A DNA stretch of 64,000 nucleotides, from the NCBI GenBank assembly GCA_947165255.1, contig CAMUZR010000011.1, positions 25,627 through 89,626 of the forward strand. The letters are read 5' to 3'. How positions within the stretch are numbered: the first letter of the stretch is position 1; each line of letters begins with the position of its first letter. Source of the stretch: an uncultured Bacteroidales bacterium (GTDB lineage Bacteria > Bacteroidota > Bacteroidia > Bacteroidales > P3). Position numbers and translations under genes: made by a program. The notes under the pieces are model-generated. The model saw only the letters and a program-made list of their open reading frames with translations, searched no databases and was not told where the DNA came from. Shown here in pieces: positions 1-8,446 of the stretch.

Positions 1-1728
1 TTGGTTGATTTCTTTGAGGCCTTTGAGCTGTTTGTCGGTGTTGGCTGCGTCGTTCTGCAGTCTGTCCCACACTGCGTTCTGCACGGTGATGAAGGCTTCG
101 AGCTGCTGGAGGTAGATAATGAGCTCGGAGACGTGGTTGACGGTGCGCATGGTCATGTACTCGTTCTCGAGGGTGTTGTAGGCTTTGCGCAGGTTGCGGT
201 AGGGCTGTATTTTGGAGGATATTTTGTCGCCCAGTACTTTGCTTTGTTCGGCCAGGCTGATGGTGTTGATGCAGGTTAATTCCATTTCGATGCAGTCGTT
301 CAGTTGGCTGATGAACTCGCTGCCGCCGGCGGCATCAATGAAGGTGGGAGTGAGGACGAATTGTTTGCGGATGTTTTGGAAGGCGTTGTATACTTTCAGG
401 TGCGACATCCAGCCTTTGCTTATGGTGTCTTTGTAGTCGTCTATCTGCTGTCGGAAGGTGATGATGGTGTCGTATTGGCGTTGGAGGTGTTCGAAACGTT
501 CCATTTCCAAGCCGAAGCGGGCGGCGTCGTCGAGAGTCATGTAGTTGGGCGACATGGAGTTGATGCTGCTAAGTTGGCGGTAGGCTTTGGCCACGTCGTT
601 GTATCTCATGCCGCAGCGTTTGACGATGGAGTCGCCGTTGGCCTGTATTTGGGTGAGCCGGTTGTAGTCCTGTATGTAGCAGTCCTGCACTTGGGTGAAT
701 TCTTGGAGGTTTTTGATGAAGGTTTCGGCCTCGGTGATGGAGTTGAAGGCGGGCACCATGTTGACTGTGGCGGCCACTTCTTGGTAGGTTTTGGCCACGT
801 CGTGCGAGCGCGGGTAGTAGAGGCTGTTGATGCGTTTGTTGGTGGCGTTGATTTTTTCGCGCAGGTCGATGACGGCAAGGTAGCTGTTTTGGACTTCGAT
901 GATGGTTTCTAAGGAGTTGATGTAGTTGTAGTAGCTCTTGATGGAGGAGAAGTTGACGGGGGGCATGGGTTGGCGGAAGGTGCGCTGGTAGGAGCGGAGG
1001 ACGTCGACGTGGCCGTTCTCGCAACGAACTTTGAGGGTGTTGATGAAGTTGTTGATGCGGGCGGAGTAGTTGCTGTTGCTCAGGAGGTTGTCTATAAGGT
1101 GCTTTTGGAAGCGGGAGAATTCGTTGAGGCTGTTGAGGTAGTTGGTGTCGTTACGTTTCATGGAGAAGTCGTAGCGGTTGTAGACGGAGAGGTAGTTGTA
1201 GTAGATGTCGCGGAGTTCTTTCTTGCGTTCTTTGCTGCTGACGCCGATGCCTTCGCAGGTGTTGACGATGGTGCGGTGCTGGCGGTCGATGGTGTCTTTG
1301 CATTGCCGGAGGGCGTTTTGCTGGATGTTGTCTATCCGACGGTGCTCCTGCTCGATGTAGCCGTGGGCGCGGTCGAGGATGTACTGCGAAAGGGTGTTGA
1401 TGCGCTGGGTGTAGGTCTTGTAGTCTTCGATGTAGTGGGTGGCGTCGATCCAGACGGTGTCGTTGGAGTGGCGATAGTCGTAGAGCATGACGTTGGACAG
1501 GGCCATGAGTTTGGCATTGAGGGTGACGCAGGTGTCGGTGAGGGCGCTGGTGGGGCCGTCCAGGCTGTCGAGGTAGCGTGAGATGTGGACGGTGTCGTCG
1601 AGAAAAATGGGGCGGATGCCGAAGTTGGGCGCCAGTTCTTTGGTTGAGACGGGGATGCTGTTTTGGCCGAAAGCGGAAAGAGAGAGAAGGCAGGCCGAAA
1701 CAATAGTGATGAGTTGATGTTTTTTCAT
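1..1728 (-). CDS. Secreted coiled protein of unknown function, 3'-truncated by window edge
   Basis: This gene is absent from the ORF track because it has no stop inside the window, but reading the minus strand from ATG at 1728 gives 576 uninterrupted codons to base 1. The product starts with a clear signal peptide (MKKHQLITIVSACLLSLSAFGQ, read as two overlapping pieces: charged start, hydrophobic core, AFGQ cleavage region) so it is exported. The rest is polar, rich in Asn, Gln, Tyr and Arg, with many helix-prone stretches and no domain I recognise. The plus-strand ORFs at 304-912 and 970-1581 are its exact antisense frame, which is why they look long. It lies 17 bases downstream of the PurF-like gene on the same strand and may be co-transcribed. 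The C terminus, and so any T9SS sorting domain, is not visible. Confidence 0.75.
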   Translation of the reverse strand, partial: MKKHQLITIVSACLLSLSAFGQNSIPVSTKELAPNFGIRPIFLDDTVHISRYLDSLDGPTSALTDTCVTLNAKLMALSNVMLYDYRHSNDTVWIDATHYIEDYKTYTQRINTLSQYILDRAHGYIEQEHRRIDNIQQNALRQCKDTIDRQHRTIVNTCEGIGVSSKERKKELRDIYYNYLSVYNRYDFSMKRNDTNYLNSLNEFSRFQKHLIDNLLSNSNYSARINNFINTLKVRCENGHVDVLRSYQRTFRQPMPPVNFSSIKSYYNYINSLETIIEVQNSYLAVIDLREKINATNKRINSLYYPRSHDVAKTYQEVAATVNMVPAFNSITEAETFIKNLQEFTQVQDCYIQDYNRLTQIQANGDSIVKRCGMRYNDVAKAYRQLSSINSMSPNYMTLDDAARFGLEMERFEHLQRQYDTIITFRQQIDDYKDTISKGWMSHLKVYNAFQNIRKQFVLTPTFIDAAGGSEFISQLNDCIEMELTCINTISLAEQSKVLGDKISSKIQPYRNLRKAYNTLENEYMTMRTVNHVSELIIYLQQLEAFITVQNAVWDRLQNDAANTDKQLKGLKEINQ

Positions 1729-1745
1729 TTTCGAGGAAGGATATT

Positions 1746-3155
1746 TTATTCGCCGAAGGAGCTACCGTCGAAGCAGTGGGTGCATATCTTGCATTTGGGC
1801 AGCCCGATGGACTGGCAGATGGTTTCCAGAGTGTTGAATTTCAGTGTGTCGACCCCAACGGTGCGGCGGATGGTCTCTACCATGCGGGCGTATTGGGGGG
1901 TGGTGTCGTCTTGGTAGGCTTGGATGTTTTTTATTTGGCCGCCTTCCAGTTCCTCAATTACGCGGCGGGTGATGAGTTCCTTGTCGGTCTTGGAGGCAGA
2001 GAAGTTGAGCCATTGGCAGCCGTGGACGAGCGGGGGGCAGCTGATGCGCACGTGTATGTGCTTTACCCCGTTGGCGTAGAGCATTTTTACTTGGTCGCGC
2101 AGTTGGGTGCCGCGGACGATGCTGTCGTCGCAGAAGACCACATCTTTGCCCTGGAGCACTTTGCGGGAGGGTATGAGTTTCATCTTGGCCACGAGGCTGC
2201 GGGCTTCTTGGTTGGTGGGCATGAAGCTGCGGGCCCAGGTGGGGGTGTATTTGAGTATGCCGCGTTTGTAGGGGATTCCGCTGCCGGCGGCGTAGCCTAG
2301 GGCCATGCCAACGCCCGAGTCGGGGATGCCGGAAACATAGTCGGCCTCCACGTTGTCGCTTTTGCCCATGGCTTCGCCTAGGCGGAAGCGGACTTCCTCG
2401 ACGTTGATGTTCTCGTATTCGACGCAGGGGTAGCCGTAGTAAATCCAGAGGAAGGAGCAAATTTGCATCTTGTCGTCGGTGGGAGCGACGATTTGGCGGT
2501 AGCCGTCGTGGTTGATGAGGACTGCCTCGCCGGGCTTGAGGAAATATTCGGTTTGGAAGCCGAGGTTGACGTAGCTGTGGCTTTCGCTAGCGACGGCGTA
2601 GTCGTTGTCGCGCCGGCCGATGGTGAGAGGGGTGCGGCCGTAGCGGTCGCGGGCGGCAATGATGCCGTTGTTTGTGAGTATGAGGAAGGTGACGCTGCCG
2701 CGCACACGTTGGTAGACGTTGGCGATGCCGTCGGCGAAGTCTTTGCCTTGGGTTACCAACAGAGCCACTAGTTCGGTGGGGTTGGTCATGCCCATGCTGA
2801 GTTCGGTGAACTGCTGGTTGCGGTCCATGCAGTGCTTCTCTAACTCGTTGATGTTGTTGATTCGTGAGACAGAGCAGACGGCAAAACGGCCCAGATGGGA
2901 GTTGCAGACGATAGGTTGTGGGTCGGAGTCGCTGATGACGCCGATGCCGCGGTCGCCCAACATTTCGTTGATGTCTTCGGCAAACTTGGTTTTGAACTGT
3001 GTGTTTTCGATGTTGTGGATGTTGCGGTGGATGACGCCATTATCGATTGTACTCAAGCCTGCACGGCGGGTTCCAAGGTGGGAGTGATAGTCGGTGCCAT
3101 AAAATAGGTCGGTGGCACAGGGTTTGCTGGTGATGACTCCAAAAAGGCCGCTCAT
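1746..3155 (-). CDS. PurF-like amidophosphoribosyltransferase, glutaminase nucleophile missing
   Basis: 469 residues with the two-domain layout of glutamine PRPP amidotransferase: an N-terminal Ntn-hydrolase-like domain (HLGTRRAG in place of the usual HRGQ region) and a C-terminal phosphoribosyltransferase domain with the PRPP loop VVFCDDSIVRGTQ near residue 340. A Cys-rich tail (CKICTHC) resembles the iron-sulfur ligands of Bacillus-type PurF. Known PurF enzymes make 5-phosphoribosylamine from PRPP and glutamine, step one of purine synthesis, using Cys at position 2 after Met removal. Here the start reads MSGLFGV, so Ser replaces the nucleophile. It could be ammonia-dependent or a paralogue with another role; a second, canonical purF is expected elsewhere. 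It follows mtaB by about 100 bases. Confidence 0.85.
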   Translation of the reverse strand: MSGLFGVITSKPCATDLFYGTDYHSHLGTRRAGLSTIDNGVIHRNIHNIENTQFKTKFAEDINEMLGDRGIGVISDSDPQPIVCNSHLGRFAVCSVSRINNINELEKHCMDRNQQFTELSMGMTNPTELVALLVTQGKDFADGIANVYQRVRGSVTFLILTNNGIIAARDRYGRTPLTIGRRDNDYAVASESHSYVNLGFQTEYFLKPGEAVLINHDGYRQIVAPTDDKMQICSFLWIYYGYPCVEYENINVEEVRFRLGEAMGKSDNVEADYVSGIPDSGVGMALGYAAGSGIPYKRGILKYTPTWARSFMPTNQEARSLVAKMKLIPSRKVLQGKDVVFCDDSIVRGTQLRDQVKMLYANGVKHIHVRISCPPLVHGCQWLNFSASKTDKELITRRVIEELEGGQIKNIQAYQDDTTPQYARMVETIRRTVGVDTLKFNTLETICQSIGLPKCKICTHCFDGSSFGE

Positions 3156-3258
3156 AATTGTTGTTTTAAATGATGAATAATTTATATATTATTGTGGCAA
3201 AAAGTGTTACACCACATTGGATGTTTCCTTATAAAAGGGCAAAAATACGTATTTTTTT

Positions 3259-4563
3259 TCAATCTTCAAAAGAGATGTTTTCAACAATTGTTGAATTGGT
3301 GATGGGGAAGGGAGTGACGGTGCCGCAAAGGGCCTCATCGTAAGGACGTTGCAGGCGTATGTAGTTGTCGGTCCAGCCCTGCATGGTCGGGTTGTTGGGA
3401 TCGCCGTGGCGAGTGTGTTCCCAGAGGACTGTGCGGGTCTTGCCCATCTGGCTTTCGACGAAGGCATGTCGTTTGCGATCGGAGAGTTGGTGGAGTTCCT
3501 GGCTGCGGGCTTTACGGACGGGGATGTCTACGCGCTCGGCCATTTTCAGTGCCAGGGTGTTGGGGCGGTCGGAGTAGGGAAAGACGTGCAGGTAGGAAAT
3601 GGGCAGGCTTTCGAGGTATTGTTTGCTTCGGGCAAAGGTTTCTTGGTCCTCGCCGTTGAATCCGGTGATGACGTCGGCGGCGATGCAGGCGTCGGGCATG
3701 ACGCGACGGATGTGTTGCAGCCGGTTGGCGTAGAGGGCGGTGTCGTAATGGCGGTGCATCATCTTGAGTACTTTGTCCGACCCAGCCTGCAGGGGGATGT
3801 GGAAGTGGGGGAGGAAGGCACGGGAATGGGCTACGAAGTCGATGATTTCGTCGGTGATGAGGTTGGGCTCGATGCTGGAGATGCGGTAGCGGAGGATACC
3901 GTCGACTTGGTCGAGCGCTTTGAGCAAGTCGATGAATTGCTCGCCCTGACGGAGGCCGAAGGTGCCGGTGTTGACTCCGGTGAGTACCACTTCACGGGTG
4001 CCGGTGGCGGCAATTTCGTGTGCCACGGCCACGGTTTCGGCGATGGTGGAGCTGCGGCTGCGGCCACGGGCGAAGGGGATGGCACAGTAGGAGCAGAAAT
4101 AGTCGCAGCCGTCCTGGATTTTGAAGAAGGTGCGGGTGCGGTCGCCGCCCGAGTAGCTGAGTTGGAAGCTGCGGGGCTCGTCGGTGTTGACATAGGGAAG
4201 GGTAGGGGTGTGGCCTTCTTGCTGATCCCGTAGGGAGGTCATTATCTCCAGCAGGCGGTGTTTTTGGTCGTTGCCGAGGATGATGCTTACGCCGGGTATG
4301 GAGGCAATTTGCTGGGCGTCGTTCTGGGCGAAGCAGCCGATGACGGCCACGGTGGCGTAGGGGTTTTGGGCAATGGCCTGCCGGATGGCGTTACGGCATT
4401 TTTTTTCTGCTACCGAGGTTACGGTGCAGGTGTTTATTACGTATATGTCTGCCTTTTGGTGGAAGTCTACTATGACGAAACCAGCGGCGGCGAATTTTTT
4501 TTGCAAGTTGCTGGTTTCGGCAAAATTAAGTTTGCATCCGAGGGTGTGGGTTGCGATGTTCAT
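3259..4563 (-). CDS. mtaB: tRNA t6A37 methylthiotransferase MtaB
   Basis: 434 residues. The N-terminal UPF0004 domain starts with HTLGCKLNFAETS and contains NTCTVTSVAEKKCR; the radical SAM cluster motif CDYFCSYC lies near residue 150 and is followed by IPFARGRSRS, the signature that separates MtaB-type from MiaB-type and RimO enzymes. The family carries two 4Fe-4S clusters and adds a methylthio group to N6-threonylcarbamoyladenosine at tRNA position 37, improving decoding of ANN codons in the cytoplasm. The C-terminal part holds a TRAM-like region. The length matches the family. The start is the only good ATG before the conserved LGCK motif. Confidence 0.93.
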   Translation of the reverse strand: MNIATHTLGCKLNFAETSNLQKKFAAAGFVIVDFHQKADIYVINTCTVTSVAEKKCRNAIRQAIAQNPYATVAVIGCFAQNDAQQIASIPGVSIILGNDQKHRLLEIMTSLRDQQEGHTPTLPYVNTDEPRSFQLSYSGGDRTRTFFKIQDGCDYFCSYCAIPFARGRSRSSTIAETVAVAHEIAATGTREVVLTGVNTGTFGLRQGEQFIDLLKALDQVDGILRYRISSIEPNLITDEIIDFVAHSRAFLPHFHIPLQAGSDKVLKMMHRHYDTALYANRLQHIRRVMPDACIAADVITGFNGEDQETFARSKQYLESLPISYLHVFPYSDRPNTLALKMAERVDIPVRKARSQELHQLSDRKRHAFVESQMGKTRTVLWEHTRHGDPNNPTMQGWTDNYIRLQRPYDEALCGTVTPFPITNSTIVENISFED

Positions 4564-4598
4564 GCGAGTTAATAAAAGTTAAATATTCGTAGTTGCTG

Positions 4599-4628
4599 TT
4601 GTTAATTGGAAAAATGTTAGTACTTTTG
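4599..4628 (+). promoter_or_regulatory. Bacteroidota-type promoter
   Basis: TTG at 4599-4601, 19 bases, then TACTTTTG at 4621-4628, matching the Bacteroidota -33/-7 pattern TTG...TAnnTTTG. No plus-strand gene lies immediately downstream, only the candidate small RNA ending at the strong hairpin at 4731-4760. Confidence 0.5.
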
Positions 4629-4634
4629 CAACCG

Positions 4635-4765
4635 CATTTGAAAGGGAAAAGCAGTATGTAATAACTGTAAATCAAGTGCTTAGGTTTCATAGTTTACCTA
4701 AAAAAGGATTTTGTAATAGTGTTTAATGGGAAAATGGGACATCGAAAGGTGTCCCATTTTTTTGT
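4635..4765 (+). ncRNA. Candidate small RNA in mtaB-MORN gap
   Basis: A stretch of roughly 130 bases lies between a consensus promoter and a textbook terminator, with no ORF of its own. It holds small hairpins: CAGT/ACTG near 4652-4667 and TTAGGT/ACCTAA near 4680-4700, before the terminator stem. The segment is on the plus strand while both neighbours are on the minus strand, so it is not simply their leader. No known RNA family is recognised; this is inferred from promoter plus structure plus terminator only. Confidence 0.35.
4731..4764 (+). terminator. Intrinsic terminator
   Basis: An 11-bp perfect stem AAAATGGGACA / TGTCCCATTTT with an 8-base loop, followed by more T residues (ATTTTTTTG). 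Strong on the plus strand; it may also work on the minus strand for the MORN gene, whose stop codon is at 4773. Confidence 0.8.
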
Positions 4766-4772
4766 TCCTAAG

Positions 4773-5816
4773 TTATTTTTCGAAATCGAAAACGCCGCCG
4801 GCTTCCTGGGTTTGCTTTTGCAGTTGGAGGCTCTTGAGCATCTTCATGCAGTCCTGGTCGGGGAAGACGTCGAAGTCGGGCTTGGGGTCGAGGCTGAGAA
4901 TTTCACGGCCTTCGCGGTCGAGGGTGGTGCCGACGATGAGGTTGGTGGCCACCATGATGCGGGCTTCGCGATTGGCGAGGGTGAAATGGCTGTTGCCGAC
5001 ATGGCCGTAAAGGACTTCGGCGGGTTCTTCATCGATAAGTTTGGTGCCGTTGCTGAGGTATACGATGGCTTTTTTCTTGCCTTGTGGTGCCATGTAATAA
5101 ATGTCGTAGATGCTCACGAAACGCTCTTCGGGCAGCAGCAGGCGCACCTCACGGTCTTTAGATATGCCCATCACCCAGCGCTCCTTGACTACGAGTTGGC
5201 CGTTTTCGTAGTGCTTCCATTGGCCGTTGCGTTCGCCCTTGGTGTAGTGGCCTTCCTGCACCAGCTGGTTGTTGTCGTCGTATTCTACCAGTCGGCCCTC
5301 GATGCCGCCGTGGACATAGGTGGCGGTGATGTAGCCTTGCTTTCCAATGCGTTTCCACCAGCGGCCGTGGCGATGGTTGTCGCTCCAGTTGCACACTTCG
5401 GCGGTGTCGCCAGTGGGGGTGAAGATGACCTGTAGGCCGTGGCGCACACCCATCTTATAGTGGGTGAACTTGATGAGGTTGCCTTTCTCGGAGAAAAACT
5501 CCCATCGGCCGTCGCGGTTCTTCTGGTTGAAGTTGCCTTTGGCCAGCAGGTGGCCGTCCTTGTCGTAGACTTCGTGTTTGCAAATCTTGCCGGGGACGGT
5601 GTATTCGTTCTTAATGCGGATGGTGCCGTTGGGGTAGTAGTAGGTGAAGGTGCCGGTTTCCTGGTCGTCCACGAAGGTACCCTCGTATATTTTGGCGCCC
5701 TGCTTGTCGGTTTTTACCCAGTGGCCTTGTTTGCGGCCCTGTTTGTCCATCTGGTTCTGCGCCTGGCAGGCCATGCCCACCAACATAAGCGCCAATACTA
5801 ATAATCTGTATTTCAT
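4773..5816 (-). CDS. Secreted MORN-repeat (YwqK-like) protein
   Basis: 347 residues with an N-terminal signal peptide ending near MACQAQ. Residues about 25-230 are made of MORN-type repeats (units such as GTFTYYYPNGT, GRWEFFSEKG, GQWKHYENGQ), the pattern seen in Bacteroidota proteins annotated as YwqK-family antitoxin-like. In this phylum such proteins are mostly exported and of unknown role; the toxin-antitoxin label is not supported here because no partner toxin gene is adjacent. The last 110 residues carry no repeat that I recognise. A minus-strand TATTTTTG element (5869-5876) about 50 bases upstream supports independent transcription, divergent from the TonB-dependent receptor. Confidence 0.75.
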   Translation of the reverse strand: MKYRLLVLALMLVGMACQAQNQMDKQGRKQGHWVKTDKQGAKIYEGTFVDDQETGTFTYYYPNGTIRIKNEYTVPGKICKHEVYDKDGHLLAKGNFNQKNRDGRWEFFSEKGNLIKFTHYKMGVRHGLQVIFTPTGDTAEVCNWSDNHRHGRWWKRIGKQGYITATYVHGGIEGRLVEYDDNNQLVQEGHYTKGERNGQWKHYENGQLVVKERWVMGISKDREVRLLLPEERFVSIYDIYYMAPQGKKKAIVYLSNGTKLIDEEPAEVLYGHVGNSHFTLANREARIMVATNLIVGTTLDREGREILSLDPKPDFDVFPDQDCMKMLKSLQLQKQTQEAGGVFDFEK

Positions 5817-5868
5817 ATTGTGTCTGTTTTTGTTCTTACACTAAATTTTTTCTAAATGAAATAATTTG

Positions 5869-5876
5869 CAAAAATA
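5869..5876 (-). promoter_or_regulatory. Promoter -7 element for MORN gene
   Basis: The minus strand reads TATTTTTG, the Bacteroidota -7 box, placing a start site some 45 bases before the MORN gene ATG. No clear -33 box was confirmed. Confidence 0.4.
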
Positions 5877-5918
5877 CAATTTTTTTTCAATTCCATCGTT
5901 TTATTGCAAATAAAAATA

Positions 5919-8378
5919 ATGAACAAGTCGCTATTTATAACTTCGCTGCTCCTGCTGCTCCAATTTTTTTCGTCCGCGATGGCGCAAGGGATATTGCAGG
6001 GGCGCGTCTCTAATACTGAGGGTCGTGCAGTGGAATTTGCCAATGTGGGTGTGGTTAGCGCCAAGACCCCCTACGGAGCTGTAACCGACACCCGTGGCTT
6101 CTATAGGCTCTCTGTAAAATCTTCCGACACTATCACCCTCCGCGTCTCCTGCACGGGCTATCAGGCGTTGGAACTGCGCCTGAAGCTGGCTCCCAAAGAG
6201 TCGCGCACACTTGACTTTACCCTCGCCCCTCTGTCTACCCAGCTTGACGAGGTGGTCGTTTCCGATGAGCACATCCGCTCTACCCCCTTCACCCAGATTG
6301 ACATAGAAAAAATAGAAAATACCGTGGGGCCTAACGACGGAGTGGAGGCGCTTATCAAAACCCTGCCCGACGTCAGCTCTGGCAACGAACTCTCGTCGCA
6401 GTATTCGGTCCGCGGCGGCTCGTTCGACGAAAACATGGTTTATATCAACGGGGTGGAAATCTATCGCCCACAGCTTATCCGTAGCGGCCAGCAGGAGGGT
6501 ATGAGCATTATCAATCCCGACCTTGTGGACCACCTGCTTTTCTCTCCCGGTGGATTCGATGCCACCTATGGCGACCGCATGTCGTCGGTTTTGGACATTA
6601 TCTACAGCCGCCCTCTCGAACGTCGTTTCCGTGCATCGCTCTCGCTGCTCGGAGGTTCACTCTCGGCGCAAGGACGCGTGGGCGAACGTTTCAGCTACAG
6701 CGTTGGTTTCCGCCAGCACAATAATAGCTATGTTTTTAAGAGCATGGACACCGAAGGCAGCTACCGTACCTCCTATACTGACCTTCAGGGTATCTTCGGC
6801 TATCGTGTGAACGATAAACTCGACCTTTCCCTCCTAACCATTTGGACTCGCAACGTCTACGGCCTCATTCCCTCTTCTCGCACTACCACCTTCGGTGGCA
6901 CTAGCACACGGTCGCTGGAGTTCGATGTCTATTTCGACGGCCGCGAGGTGGACAAGTACAATACCTTCCTAGGTTCCCTTACCCTTGACTACCATCCTTC
7001 CGATGACTTCCAATTGCGTTGGATTACCTCGGCGCAATACAACCGCGAGCAGGAACTTTACGACATTCAGGACCAGTACTGGCTCTACGAGGTGGGCATT
7101 GGCGAGCAGGTGGGTGACACCAATCGTTTTGACCGCGGCGTAGGCACCTTCCTCGAGCATGCCCGCAACTACCTCGACATGGGCATCTATGCCACCGAAT
7201 TCCGGGCCGTTCACTATGCTTCACTAGGCAATTGGAATTTCGGCATCAAGGCTCAGCTGGAACAAATACGCGACCGCATGCGCGAGTGGAAATGGGTGGA
7301 CAGCGCGGGCTACGCTTTCCCCACTGACCACCACACCCCCGGCCTCGACGACACTGCCGTCTTCAATCCCCAGCTGCAGCTCTTCTGCCATGCCGACAAC
7401 CAGATACAGACCCTCCGCGGCATCGCCTACCTGCAGCGCGAGGTCAACCTCTTCACCCGCAAGGACAACCTGGTGCGTCTCTTAGCCGGTGTGCGAGGGC
7501 AGTACTATGCCTCCTCTGTTCAGGACGGCCACCTGGGTACACAGTTCCTTCTCTCGCCCCGCCTGTCAGTGAACTACAAGCCCCACAGCCGCCACGACAT
7601 CCTCTACCGCCTGGCCGCTGGCGTCTATCAGCAGCCCTATCTCTACCGCGAGATGCGCCGTCTGGACGGCTCCCTCCACTCCGACCTCCCTGCCCAGACT
7701 TCCTATCAGGCCACCGGCACCGTCGATTGGAACATTCGCCTGTGGGACAAGCCTTTCCGCTTCACCGCCGATATTTATTATAAATATATTACCAATTTAG
7801 TTCCCTACACTATTGACAACCTCCGCATCCGCTATAATCCCGACCAGGAAGCCGTGGGCTATGCTGCCGGGGTCAGTCTGCGTGTCAATGGCGACTTCGT
7901 TCCTGGGCTGGAGTCGTGGGCCAGCCTCTCACTCATGCAAACCCAAGAAAAATTCCTAGGCGACACCCTCGGCTGGATCTCCCGTCCCACCGACCAGCGG
8001 CTCAACTTCAAGATTTTCTTCCAAGACTACCTTCCCTCCTTTCCCTGGTGGCGCATGAGCCTCAGCCTCCTATTCGGCACCCGCACCCCCGTCACCTTCC
8101 CCTATCAGAAAGACCGTGCCATCCGCAACTCCCTCCCTCCCTATTTCCGCGTCGACTGGGGCAACACGGTTCAACTCACCCGCTTCGAAAAAATCCGCAA
8201 CTCCAAGTTAGGACGTTTTTTCGACGACCTCTCCCTCGGCATCGAAGTCTTCAACCTTTTCAACTATCGCAACGTGGTGTCCTTCATCTGGGTGGCCGAC
8301 TACACCAACGAGTACTACGCAGTCCCCAACTACCTCACCGCCCGCCAAGTCAACGTCAAACTTACCGCCACCTTCTAA
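5919..8378 (+). CDS. TonB-dependent receptor with carboxypeptidase-regulatory domain
   Basis: About 819 residues from ATG 5919; the track's earlier TTG at 5904 is less likely because the signal peptide (MNKSLFITSLLLLLQFFSS) begins at the ATG. Order: signal peptide, CarboxypepD_reg-like domain (GILQGRVSNTEGRAVEFANV, residues about 25-110), plug domain (SVRGGSFDENMVYINGVEIY, about 120-225), then a 22-strand-type outer membrane barrel ending in the aromatic terminus KLTATF. The family imports large or scarce substrates through the outer membrane using TonB energy. No SusD-like partner follows, so a glycan role is not indicated; the substrate is unknown. The next gene downstream is an M16-type protein. 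Confidence 0.92.
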   Translation: MNKSLFITSLLLLLQFFSSAMAQGILQGRVSNTEGRAVEFANVGVVSAKTPYGAVTDTRGFYRLSVKSSDTITLRVSCTGYQALELRLKLAPKESRTLDFTLAPLSTQLDEVVVSDEHIRSTPFTQIDIEKIENTVGPNDGVEALIKTLPDVSSGNELSSQYSVRGGSFDENMVYINGVEIYRPQLIRSGQQEGMSIINPDLVDHLLFSPGGFDATYGDRMSSVLDIIYSRPLERRFRASLSLLGGSLSAQGRVGERFSYSVGFRQHNNSYVFKSMDTEGSYRTSYTDLQGIFGYRVNDKLDLSLLTIWTRNVYGLIPSSRTTTFGGTSTRSLEFDVYFDGREVDKYNTFLGSLTLDYHPSDDFQLRWITSAQYNREQELYDIQDQYWLYEVGIGEQVGDTNRFDRGVGTFLEHARNYLDMGIYATEFRAVHYASLGNWNFGIKAQLEQIRDRMREWKWVDSAGYAFPTDHHTPGLDDTAVFNPQLQLFCHADNQIQTLRGIAYLQREVNLFTRKDNLVRLLAGVRGQYYASSVQDGHLGTQFLLSPRLSVNYKPHSRHDILYRLAAGVYQQPYLYREMRRLDGSLHSDLPAQTSYQATGTVDWNIRLWDKPFRFTADIYYKYITNLVPYTIDNLRIRYNPDQEAVGYAAGVSLRVNGDFVPGLESWASLSLMQTQEKFLGDTLGWISRPTDQRLNFKIFFQDYLPSFPWWRMSLSLLFGTRTPVTFPYQKDRAIRNSLPPYFRVDWGNTVQLTRFEKIRNSKLGRFFDDLSLGIEVFNLFNYRNVVSFIWVADYTNEYYAVPNYLTARQVNVKLTATF

Positions 8379-8446
8379 ATAATTCTGAATTCTGAACCCT
8401 CATTTCCTAGAGGCTTTCGCACACCTTTTTTATTAACTTTTTAAAC

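Noticed and set aside
304-1581. Long plus-strand ORFs at the left end
   Set aside because: They are the exact antisense frame of the open minus-strand gene 1-1728, with Val/Gly-rich low-information products.
4773-5816. Toxin-antitoxin system from the YwqK-like label
   Set aside because: The MORN protein carries a signal peptide and no toxin gene is adjacent, so an antitoxin role is not supported.
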